This document shows, in pieces, positions 1 through 5,785 of a DNA stretch of 7,884 nucleotides; the first letter of the stretch is position 1; every line of letters begins with the position of its first letter. The notes beneath the pieces were generated by a model. That model made no database searches and had not been told where the DNA came from. It saw nothing but the letters and a program-made list of their open reading frames with translations. The position numbers and the translations under genes were made by a program. Source of the stretch: an uncultured Clostridia bacterium (GTDB lineage Bacteria > Bacillota > Clostridia > Oscillospirales > Ruminococcaceae). The stretch is taken from contig CALDJI010000035.1 in the NCBI GenBank assembly GCA_937901805.1, forward strand, positions 1 through 7,884. The letters are read 5' to 3'.

Positions 1-1
1 C

Positions 2-1249
2 CTGCGCGCCATGCAGAAAGACGCTGCCCAAAGGTATCAGTCTGCCGCAGAAATGCTCAAAGATTTGGAAGTATTTAAGCATAATCCGGAGATCCGCTTT
101 GATTATAAATACTTTGTAGATGAAAATCCTACAAGACCGATTGACGTCCCGGCGGATAAACAGGCTGCGAAAAAAAACGGTGGCAAAGCGCAGCCGGAAG
201 ATGAGGAAAAATCCCCGATTGTACCGATTCTGACCGCGGTTGCTCTGGCCTTTGTGTCAGTGGCAGTACTGTTTGTGATTGGAATGCTGATTGTCAACAA
301 CCCCTTTGTGTCGGTGGCTGAATTTGACGCGCCAACGCTGGTAGGTCTGAAACTGGAAGATGTCCAGAATAATCCGGAGTACATGAACAAATTCAAGATT
401 GTCCAGGAAAAGACAGATTACAGTGAGGAATACGAAGCCGGTGTGATCTATGAACAAGATCCGAAACCTGGGCGCAAGATGAAAGAGGGCGGGACGATTG
501 AAGTTTCCGTCAGTATTGGGAAGCAGTCCCATACCATGCCGACGTTGCATGACAGCACGCTGGATGACGCCAAAGCTGCGCTTTCTTCGCTCGGGATTAC
601 ACCGACTATCGCAAAAGTCTATGATTCTGCGGTGCAGGAAGGGAATGTGGTAAGCACTTCCCCGGAACCGGGTGCGGAGATTACCTCCAGTACGCCAGTG
701 ACGCTGTATATCAGTATGGGTGCGGAGGATAAGCTGATTTCCGTACCGGATTTGACTGGTATTTTCAAGGAAGGGGATATCCGAAAGGTGCTCTCCAACC
801 ATGGTTTGCAGCTGGGAACGATCACAGAGAAAGAGGGGACGATGCCAAACGGTACGGTGCTTTCCCAGTCCCCGGCGGCAGGCAGCCAGGTGACAGCGGG
901 CAGCACAGTCAATGTGGTTGTCAGCAAAAAAAATACTGGGAAGAGTTATCAAGTGGATATCAGCCTGCCGTCTAATATTACGACAACCATCACGGTACAG
1001 GCGTATTTAGATGGTTCTCTGGTGACGCAGGAACTGGTCAATCCAAGCCAGACCCCCATCTGGAGCCCGACTTTTACCGGGAAAGATACCGGAACTATTA
1101 TTATCAATATTGACAATGTGCTCTACAAACAGCTGGAATTGGATTTTAATACGGGAAAATACAAAGTGACAAAAGACAATTCCTCCGCATTTGTAGAGCC
1201 GCCGCCAGAAAGCGATCCGGATGAAGATGATGCGGGATCAGCGGCATAG
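2..1249 (+). CDS. prkC: PASTA-domain Ser/Thr protein kinase, PrkC/PknB/Stk1 type (3' part; 5' end outside window)
   Basis: This is the C-terminal part of a membrane-anchored Hanks-type kinase that senses muropeptides or lipid II and phosphorylates proteins controlling growth and cell wall synthesis (family knowledge). The frame is open from base 2, and the first residues (LRAMQKDAAQRYQSAAEM) match the last helix of the kinase domain, so the gene starts upstream and the ATG at 11 is internal. Counting from that Met: a polar juxtamembrane linker (about 22-70), one transmembrane helix (about 71-95), then three extracellular PASTA repeats at about 100-170, 171-240 and 242-308. Each repeat shows the typical alternation of a VPxL-like start and an SPxxG or DPKPG turn. 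A beta-rich segment (about 312-390), probably the Ig-like domain seen in other Firmicute PASTA kinases, and an acidic proline-rich tail follow. rsgA begins within about 10 nt downstream, as in the conserved prkC-rsgA pair. The catalytic residues cannot be inspected here. Confidence 0.95.
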   Translation: MRAMQKDAAQRYQSAAEMLKDLEVFKHNPEIRFDYKYFVDENPTRPIDVPADKQAAKKNGGKAQPEDEEKSPIVPILTAVALAFVSVAVLFVIGMLIVNNPFVSVAEFDAPTLVGLKLEDVQNNPEYMNKFKIVQEKTDYSEEYEAGVIYEQDPKPGRKMKEGGTIEVSVSIGKQSHTMPTLHDSTLDDAKAALSSLGITPTIAKVYDSAVQEGNVVSTSPEPGAEITSSTPVTLYISMGAEDKLISVPDLTGIFKEGDIRKVLSNHGLQLGTITEKEGTMPNGTVLSQSPAAGSQVTAGSTVNVVVSKKNTGKSYQVDISLPSNITTTITVQAYLDGSLVTQELVNPSQTPIWSPTFTGKDTGTIIINIDNVLYKQLELDFNTGKYKVTKDNSSAFVEPPPESDPDEDDAGSAA

Positions 1250-1258
1250 GTGGACGTG

Positions 1259-2152
1259 ATGCATAAAAAAGGACTGCTTATCAAAGGGGTCGGCGGATTG
1301 TATGAAGTGCTGACTGAGCAAGGGACTGTGGAATGCCGTGCAAGGGGGATTTTTCGAAAGCAGGGAAATTCCCCGCTTGTCGGAGATCGCGTTGTAATTG
1401 AAAAGCAGAAGGATGGAAGCAGGGTTCTTGCAGAAATTGAACCGCGGAAAAACTCCCTCATCCGGCCTCCGCTTGCAAATCTGGACAAACTGGTGCTGAT
1501 TGTATCCACCTGTGATCCGTATCCAAACCTGTTTGTCATCGATAAGCTGATTGCCATCTGTGAGCATAAAGAGATTGAGCCGGTACTGGTGATCACCAAG
1601 AGCGACTGCCGGGAAGATGAAGAACTTTTCCAGACCTATACGGCAGCTGGTTTTCAGGTGATGAAAGCATCCGGACAAACCGGGGAAGGCGTGGAAGCGG
1701 TACGAAATCTGCTCAGCAGGGGAATCAGTGCGCTGGCTGGAAATTCCGGGGTGGGAAAATCCACACTGCTCAATGCAGTCTGTCCGGAGCTGTCCCTTCA
1801 GACAGGGGAGATCAGCAAAAAACTGGGACGCGGCAGGCACACGACCCGTCACATTCAGCTTTACCCACTGGGTAAGGGATTTGTTGCAGACACACCGGGT
1901 TTTTCTTCACTGGATTTTACCCGCTGTGAAACCATCCTGAAAGAGGAACTCCCGTCCTGTTTTCGGGAATTTGCCCCCTATGCGGAGAACTGCCGCTTTA
2001 CCGGGTGCCTGCATACGGCGAGAGGCGGCTGCGCGGTGGTACAGGCGGTGGAAGAGGGGAAAATCCCCCGTTCCCGCTATGAAAGCTATTTGGCGCTTTA
2101 TGAACAGGTAAAGGATATCAGAGAATGGGAACTCAAAGAAAAAGATGTGTGA
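1259..2152 (+). CDS. rsgA: Small ribosomal subunit biogenesis GTPase RsgA
   Basis: RsgA (YjeQ/YloQ/CpgA) is a circularly permuted GTPase that binds the 30S subunit and tests late maturation of the decoding region (family knowledge). The product is 297 aa, a normal length. An N-terminal OB-fold (about 1-65) precedes the permuted G domain with the diagnostic order G4-G1-G3: ITKSD at 112-116, the P-loop GNSGVGKST at 161-169, and DTPG at 211-214 after the switch region GRGRHTTRH. The C-terminal zinc-binding cluster is C245-x4-C250-x-H252-x5-C258. In-frame GTG codons at 1250 and 1256 are possible starts, but ATG 1259 has AGGTGG (1248-1253) five bases upstream and aligns with typical RsgA N termini. 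The gene is translationally coupled to the kinase upstream and overlaps thiN downstream. Confidence 0.96.
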   Translation: MHKKGLLIKGVGGLYEVLTEQGTVECRARGIFRKQGNSPLVGDRVVIEKQKDGSRVLAEIEPRKNSLIRPPLANLDKLVLIVSTCDPYPNLFVIDKLIAICEHKEIEPVLVITKSDCREDEELFQTYTAAGFQVMKASGQTGEGVEAVRNLLSRGISALAGNSGVGKSTLLNAVCPELSLQTGEISKKLGRGRHTTRHIQLYPLGKGFVADTPGFSSLDFTRCETILKEELPSCFREFAPYAENCRFTGCLHTARGGCAVVQAVEEGKIPRSRYESYLALYEQVKDIREWELKEKDV

Positions 2153-2772
2153 TTATGGCTTCCATGCCGGTCAGGGATTATTCTGCGCTGGCGTTTTCCC
2201 CTCAGCCGGGGGACTATGTGATCTGTGCGGACAACGGATTGGAACATGCCCGAAACCTCGGAATCATCCCGGATTTAATTGTCGGTGATTTTGATTCCTG
2301 CAATTTGGAGCGGTTCTCTGTTTCTGAGCAGGAACTCATCCGCTATCCAAGTGAAAAAGACGACACCGATACCATGATTGCCATCAAAGAGGGGATCAAA
2401 CACGGGGCAGAAGAATTCCTTTTTCTAGGCTGCCTGGGTGGGAGGATTGACCATACCATTGCTAACATTCAATCGCTGCTCTATTTAAAAAAACGTGGAT
2501 GCAGAGGGATGCTTGTGGATGAAAACCACAGGGTTTTCCTTAATGACGGGGAATCTACGGAGATCAAGCGGATCTCAGGATACCATCTTTCCGTATTTGC
2601 ACTTTCGGAGCGCTGTGAAGGGGTGACCCTGGAACGGGTGAAATATCCGCTGAAAAATGCAGTGCTGACAAATAGTTTTCCGCTTGGGATCAGCAATGAA
2701 TTTTTAGAGGATACGGCCAAGGTGACTATTGGCAGAGGGGACGCGCTGCTCATTCTGTCAAGGGATGCATGA
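2125..2772 (+). CDS. thiN: Thiamine pyrophosphokinase (ThiN/TPK)
   Basis: The enzyme transfers pyrophosphate from ATP to thiamine, giving the cofactor thiamine diphosphate in the cytosol. The 215-aa protein shows the family signatures: GDFDS at 54-58, a DDTD metal/phosphate motif at 79-82 within YPSEKDDTDTMIAI, and GGRIDH at 105-110 followed by TIANI. The C-terminal half is the beta-sandwich thiamine-binding domain. Starts at 2149 (GTG) and 2155 (ATG) are possible, but the residues KRCVIMASMPVRDY correspond to the first beta strand of clostridial homologues as I remember them, which needs the upstream ATG at 2125. AAAGGA at 2110-2115 could serve as its ribosome binding site. This makes a 28-nt overlap with rsgA. 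In B. subtilis rpe lies between the two genes; here it is absent. Confidence 0.93.
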   Translation: MGTQRKRCVIMASMPVRDYSALAFSPQPGDYVICADNGLEHARNLGIIPDLIVGDFDSCNLERFSVSEQELIRYPSEKDDTDTMIAIKEGIKHGAEEFLFLGCLGGRIDHTIANIQSLLYLKKRGCRGMLVDENHRVFLNDGESTEIKRISGYHLSVFALSERCEGVTLERVKYPLKNAVLTNSFPLGISNEFLEDTAKVTIGRGDALLILSRDA

Positions 2773-2798
2773 ACACATTTTTCACCGGAGCGTATAAT
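2770..2798 (+). promoter_or_regulatory. Candidate vegetative-type promoter upstream of the small membrane ORF and spoVM
   Basis: TGAACA at 2770-2775 (4/6 match to TTGACA) is followed 17 bases later by a perfect TATAAT at 2793-2798. It overlaps the thiN stop codon and would yield a transcript carrying the small membrane ORF and spoVM. The -35 is imperfect and perfect hexamers occur by chance, so this is a candidate only. In B. subtilis spoVM is transcribed in the mother cell under sigma E; I could not find a well-spaced sigma E -35 here, although CGTATAAT resembles the sigma E -10 (CATACAAT) at 6 of 8 positions. Confidence 0.3.
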
Positions 2799-2809
2799 GG
2801 AATATACGC
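2790..2809. repeat. Perfect 7-bp inverted repeat, GCGTATA-N6-TATACGC
   Basis: A 20-bp dyad with fully matching 7-base arms (2790-2796 and 2803-2809) and a 6-base centre lies in the thiN to small-ORF spacer, directly on top of the candidate -10 (2793-2798). There is no following T-run, so it is not an intrinsic terminator. Size and position fit an operator for a dimeric regulator or a small mRNA hairpin; which of these, if either, is unknown. Confidence 0.5.
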
Positions 2810-2838
2810 AAAGCGGCATAGCTCGCAGTTAGAGGACG

Positions 2839-3003
2839 GTGAGGAAGTTGCGCAGATCACGCGGAAAGTTTCCGCTGCCCATTATGGCGGCAGCGTTTGG
2901 AGCGGGACTGGTGGTTGCAATGTGCCTCTCCTTTAAGACGGTTGCGTTTGTCGCAGCACTCGCACTCCTGATTGTCGCGATTATGCTGCTGCGCTGTAAT
3001 TAA
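2839..3003 (+). CDS. Small two-helix membrane protein, function unknown
   Basis: This 54-aa ORF is not assigned to a named family. It starts with a strongly basic stretch (RKLRRSRGK), which predicts a cytoplasmic N terminus, followed by two hydrophobic segments at about 13-32 and 34-51 separated by a short SFKT turn: a compact membrane hairpin. GTG 2839 is the first possible start, because an in-frame TAG lies at 2830-2832. GAGGA at 2832-2836 lies only two bases ahead, closer than usual, and TTG 2848 is an alternative start. The basic-then-hydrophobic pattern argues for real coding. Its place between thiN and spoVM suggests co-transcription with spoVM, but no role in sporulation can be claimed. 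A competing ORF in another frame (2769-2936) overlaps it. Confidence 0.6.
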   Translation: MRKLRRSRGKFPLPIMAAAFGAGLVVAMCLSFKTVAFVAALALLIVAIMLLRCN

Positions 3004-3024
3004 AGGGTTTGGAGGGTTAATTGG

Positions 3025-3108
3025 ATGAAAATCGTCGTGGTCAAAAGTCCAAGATTTTTAGCAGGAATCCTTCGCATGATTTTTGGGATTAAAAAGGAAG
3101 ATACATAA
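3025..3108 (+). CDS. spoVM: Stage V sporulation protein M (SpoVM), 27 aa
   Basis: SpoVM is a tiny amphipathic peptide that, in B. subtilis, recognises the convex forespore membrane and anchors the coat ATPase SpoIVA there, which is needed for coat and cortex assembly. The ORF encodes 27 residues against 26 in B. subtilis. From memory of the Bacillus protein (KLPKFLGGIVRAMLG), the segment KSPRFLAGILRMIFG at 7-21 aligns without gaps, keeping K7, P9, F11, L12, G14, I15, R17 and G21, and the basic/acidic C-terminal end (KKED) is also similar. P9 is the helix-breaking proline important for localisation in Bacillus. GGAGGG at 3011-3016 gives a good ribosome binding site, eight bases before ATG. Position after thiN matches the B. 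subtilis order. The gene is short enough to be missed by automated callers. Confidence 0.93.
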   Translation: MKIVVVKSPRFLAGILRMIFGIKKEDT

Positions 3109-3151
3109 AAATCACAGCCCGGTATCCAATCAGATACCGGGCTGTGATTTT
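3108..3151. terminator. Bidirectional intrinsic terminator between spoVM and the AEC transporter gene
   Basis: Two perfectly complementary 19-base arms (3108-3126, AAAATCACAGCCCGGTATC, and 3133-3151) enclose a 6-base loop. The GC-rich core is flanked by A-runs and T-runs, so the hairpin has a U-tract in both directions. It begins on the last base of the spoVM stop codon and lies 10 bases beyond the stop of the convergent transporter gene, so it should end both transcripts. Confidence 0.95.
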
Positions 3152-3161
3152 AAAATTTATT

Positions 3162-4106
3162 TTATATCCATCCAAAACTCCGGAGCAGCCAGAGCCATCC
3201 GGTAATCGTAAAAGCACTGAAGAGCGTGGTGAGCATTACAACACTGGAGGTAAGCGTACCACTGTGTCCCATGCTGCGCGCCATGACATAACTGCTGACT
3301 GTTGTGGCGGATCCAAGCATAATCAGTATGGCGGCCAGCTGTTCCCTACGGAAACCAAGCCAAACAGCGGCGGGGAGAAAGAGTGTACAAAACCCTGCAA
3401 GTTTGATGACAGCGGCAAGCAGAGCGGGCCTTCGCATTCCAAGAGCCTTTTTCAAATCAAAGGAGGCCCCCATGGCCATTAATCCCATAGGGGTGGCTAT
3501 TCCGCCGATGCTGGAGACTGTTTTACTCAGTAGAGCAGGCATCGGGAGTTTCATTGCAGACCAAAGCAGTCCCAGCAGAATCCCCCAAATGATGGGGTTT
3601 GCTGCAATTTGGCAGATGGTCTGTTTTACGAGCTTCTTTTTGGGGATATTTTGCTTTTCTCCGGTCAGAGAGAGGATTACTACCGCCATCATATTGTATA
3701 ATGGGGCGCTGCCAATAATCATCAGCGGCGCCATGCCGGCAGTTCCATAGATATTTTGGATCAGTGCAATCCCAAGCAGGGCGGCGCTGCTGCGGTAAGA
3801 GGCCTGGATAAATTCCCCTCGGATGGATTTTTCCCGGAACAGAAAGGATATGGCAGCAGCGAGCAAAATACTTGCAAAAGTGGCGAAGAAGCAGAATAAC
3901 AGAAATTTGAGATCCCATATCTGCGCAAAATCTACAGTTGCCAGTTCTTCAAATAGAAGAACCGGGAGCGGAATGAAAAAGACAAACCGGTTCATTTTTG
4001 CTGCAAAATCGTCATCAATCCATCCGATTTTATGAAACAGCATTCCAAGCAGCATCATGAGAAAAACCGGGATGGTGGCATTGAGACTAAACGCAAGATT
4101 TTCCAT
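3162..4106 (-). CDS. AEC-family (auxin efflux carrier-like) membrane transporter
   Basis: A 314-aa, very hydrophobic protein of the usual AEC size, with about ten predicted transmembrane segments: roughly 5-25, 37-54, 67-90, 103-123, 124-147, 165-187, 196-216, 227-250, 257-276 and 285-307. Family-type features are the N-terminal PVFLMMLLG and an amphipathic stretch before FFIPLPVLLF, AANPIIWGILLGL (169-181) starting the second half, PMGLMAMGASF (206-216), and SATTVSSYVMA (266-276) with a conserved-looking polar patch in a helix. Characterised bacterial AEC members export or exchange small organic anions or amino acids, for example malonate or malate; the substrate here cannot be told from sequence. 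It is transcribed alone, from the extended -10 promoter described separately, and convergent with spoVM. The ribosome binding site before ATG 4106 is weak (GGGTGA). Confidence 0.92.
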   Translation of the reverse strand: MENLAFSLNATIPVFLMMLLGMLFHKIGWIDDDFAAKMNRFVFFIPLPVLLFEELATVDFAQIWDLKFLLFCFFATFASILLAAAISFLFREKSIRGEFIQASYRSSAALLGIALIQNIYGTAGMAPLMIIGSAPLYNMMAVVILSLTGEKQNIPKKKLVKQTICQIAANPIIWGILLGLLWSAMKLPMPALLSKTVSSIGGIATPMGLMAMGASFDLKKALGMRRPALLAAVIKLAGFCTLFLPAAVWLGFRREQLAAILIMLGSATTVSSYVMARSMGHSGTLTSSVVMLTTLFSAFTITGWLWLLRSFGWI

Positions 4107-4133
4107 ACAGTCACCCGAATCTTGTGGAAAACC

Positions 4134-4156
4134 GGCAGAACGCAGAATGTTCTGCC
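4134..4156 (-). promoter_or_regulatory. Hairpin in the 5' leader of the transporter gene
   Basis: Perfect 8-bp arms GGCAGAAC (4134-4141) and GTTCTGCC (4149-4156) surround a 7-base loop. The repeat lies about 20-45 bases downstream of the predicted transcription start of the transporter gene and about 30 bases before its start codon. The loop itself contains GCAGAA, giving an overlapping alternative palindrome (GCAGAA-TG-TTCTGC, 4142-4155). This could be a repressor operator or an mRNA structure. No T-run follows. Confidence 0.45.
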
Positions 4157-4183
4157 AGGAAGAAGGTTATTTCCGTTTTTTCT

Positions 4184-4212
4184 ATTATAGCAAATCAAGA
4201 GGCGAATGAAAA
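4184..4212 (-). promoter_or_regulatory. Extended -10 sigma-A-type promoter of the transporter gene
   Basis: Read on the - strand: TTTTCA (4212-4207, 4/6 match to the -35 consensus), a 17-base spacer, then TATAAT (4189-4184), preceded by TGC to give the extended -10 form TGnTATAAT. The expected start of transcription near 4177 leaves a leader of about 70 nt before ATG 4106. It is the best-formed promoter I see in the window. Confidence 0.75.
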
Positions 4213-4349
4213 CCAAGATGTATAAGCTGTTCTCCCTTTTCACTAAAAAGCAAGGGGAAACTTATCAGTTTTTCCAAACTGTCTTTTCAGGTCTGGAATC
4301 CTTTAAACCCGGGGTGTACAATGGAGAAAAAGCTTCAGGAGGAAATGAG

Positions 4350-5741
4350 ATGTTACAGCAGGAAACCCTGAGAAGAGCGATTGATAAAATCCCGGATTAT
4401 CAGACTTTTCTGACCGTGGAAGAGATGGACGAGAGCAGCCGGCGTCTGGCAGAAGAATATCCGGATGTGGTGTCCCTGTTTGAATGCGGAAAAAGCAGGG
4501 ATGGCCATCCCCTGTACTGTTTGAAGATTGGGGAAGGTTCCAAAAATGCAATTTTTTATGGCTGCCCCCATCCAAACGAGCCGATTGGGGCTATGATGCT
4601 GGAGGCTTTTTCCCGTATTCTGGCAGAGGATGCCCAGCTGCGAAAAGAATTGGATTACACGTTTTATCTGATCAAATCCTGGGATGTGGACGGTACCAAA
4701 CTCAATGAAGGCTGGATGAAAGGTCCTTACCATATTTACAATTATATTCGGCATTTTTTCCGGCCTGCTCCAACGCAGCAGGTGGACTGGACTTTTCCAA
4801 TTGATTATAAAAACCTGCATTTCCATAATTCCATCCCGGAAACACAGGCGGTTATGAAACTGATTGATGAGTTAAAACCGGAATTCCTGTACTCTCTCCA
4901 CAATGCGGGTTTTGGCGGGGTTTATTATTATATGTCCCGCCCGATGGATGAAACCCTGTATGACCAGGTGCGTGCAGTGGCGGCTCGCCATGGCGTACCG
5001 CTTAACTTGGGAGAACCAGAAGCGCCCTACTGCGTCTTATACAGCCCGGCAGTTTACCAGGGAATCGGTATGGCGCAGACCTATGATTACTATGAAAAGT
5101 ATGGAGTAGAGCATCCGGAGGAGTTGTGTGGTACAGGTACCTGCAGTTCCGATTATGCGGACGCAAAATATGGTTCTTTCACTCTGCTTACTGAACTGCC
5201 GTATTTTTATGATGAACGGATCTGCGATCTTTCCCCATCCGATATTACCCGCAGGGAAGCCATTTTGCAGAACCTTGACTATTCGGCGCAGGCAGATGCT
5301 TTTATTCGGGAGACTATGAAGCTTTCTTGGCACTTCATTGCGGATAATAATCCTTTTAAAATGGCAATGGACGCCTTTACGAAGATGAGTGAGGACGATA
5401 CTCTGCGTAAAAAGGTGGAAACAGAGACAGAATATGAACGACCGGCTACGGTATCGGAAAAATTCGATAACCTGATTATGGCAAAATTTTATAAAGCGCT
5501 TTCTTTTGGCCTTATGCTGCGCGCTAACGAGACGGAACTCCAAAAAATGGAAGCAAGCGGTGAGAAGAATAAAGAAAAGCAGCGTGCCCTGTGTGAGGCA
5601 ATGGATCTTTTTGAAGACAAGCTGAAAGAGACCACGGATTATCTGGAAACCGTACTCCACTATGAAGTGGTTCCGATTAAACGTTTGGTCTCTATCCAGA
5701 TGGAAAGCGGACTGCTTGTAGCGGATCGAATACATGGATAA
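4350..5741 (+). CDS. M14-family zinc carboxypeptidase-like protein
   Basis: The 463-aa product carries the M14 metallocarboxypeptidase signature. Zinc ligands are H74 and E77 in CPHPNEP, with third ligand H184 in YSLHNAG, and the general-base glutamate is probably E282 in LLTELPYF. PETQAVMKLIDELKP, just before the third ligand, is typical of the fold. No signal peptide or membrane segment is visible, so it is probably cytosolic. The frame stays open back to an ATG at 4206, but AGGAGG at 4337-4342, seven bases before ATG 4350, and the unconvincing sequence upstream fix the start at 4350. After the catalytic region comes a charged, helix-rich C-terminal extension of about 150 residues (about 310-463) which I do not recognise. 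Substrate unknown: peptides, acyl-amino acids or cell wall peptides are possible. It is transcribed alone, divergent from the transporter, with its own terminator. Confidence 0.88.
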   Translation: MLQQETLRRAIDKIPDYQTFLTVEEMDESSRRLAEEYPDVVSLFECGKSRDGHPLYCLKIGEGSKNAIFYGCPHPNEPIGAMMLEAFSRILAEDAQLRKELDYTFYLIKSWDVDGTKLNEGWMKGPYHIYNYIRHFFRPAPTQQVDWTFPIDYKNLHFHNSIPETQAVMKLIDELKPEFLYSLHNAGFGGVYYYMSRPMDETLYDQVRAVAARHGVPLNLGEPEAPYCVLYSPAVYQGIGMAQTYDYYEKYGVEHPEELCGTGTCSSDYADAKYGSFTLLTELPYFYDERICDLSPSDITRREAILQNLDYSAQADAFIRETMKLSWHFIADNNPFKMAMDAFTKMSEDDTLRKKVETETEYERPATVSEKFDNLIMAKFYKALSFGLMLRANETELQKMEASGEKNKEKQRALCEAMDLFEDKLKETTDYLETVLHYEVVPIKRLVSIQMESGLLVADRIHG

Positions 5742-5750
5742 AAGGAAAAC

Positions 5751-5785
5751 AAAAAAGGAAACCCGATTCCCGGGTTTCCTTTTTT
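5751..5785. terminator. Bidirectional intrinsic terminator between the M14 peptidase and histidine-phosphatase genes
   Basis: Arms AAAAAAGGAAACCCG (5751-5765) and its perfect complement (5771-5785) flank a 5-base loop, forming a 15-bp stem with a T6 tract in either direction. It starts 10 bases after the peptidase stop codon and directly abuts the stop codon of the convergent phosphatase gene, so it serves both. Confidence 0.93.

Noticed and set aside
257..952. 231-codon ORF on the - strand inside prkC
   Set aside because: It lies antisense to clear PASTA coding sequence and shows no recognisable domain or ribosome binding site; a shadow frame.
2800..2824. Sigma E promoter for spoVM (GAATATA ... 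CATAGCTC)
   Set aside because: The -35-like word is good, but the spacer is only 10 bases instead of about 14 and the -10 match is poor.
2797..2832. 11-codon ORF (MEYTQSG...) as a possible leader peptide
   Set aside because: No ribosome binding site, no run of a regulatory amino acid and no attenuator hairpin after it.
4137..4153. Possible LexA (SOS) box, GAAC...GTTC
   Set aside because: The half sites are seven bases apart, whereas the Firmicute LexA site GAACnnnnGTTC needs four.
4206..4349. N-terminal extension of the M14 peptidase to ATG 4206
   Set aside because: A perfect AGGAGG site precedes ATG 4350, the added 48 residues resemble no peptidase N terminus, and the stretch overlaps the -35 of the divergent promoter.
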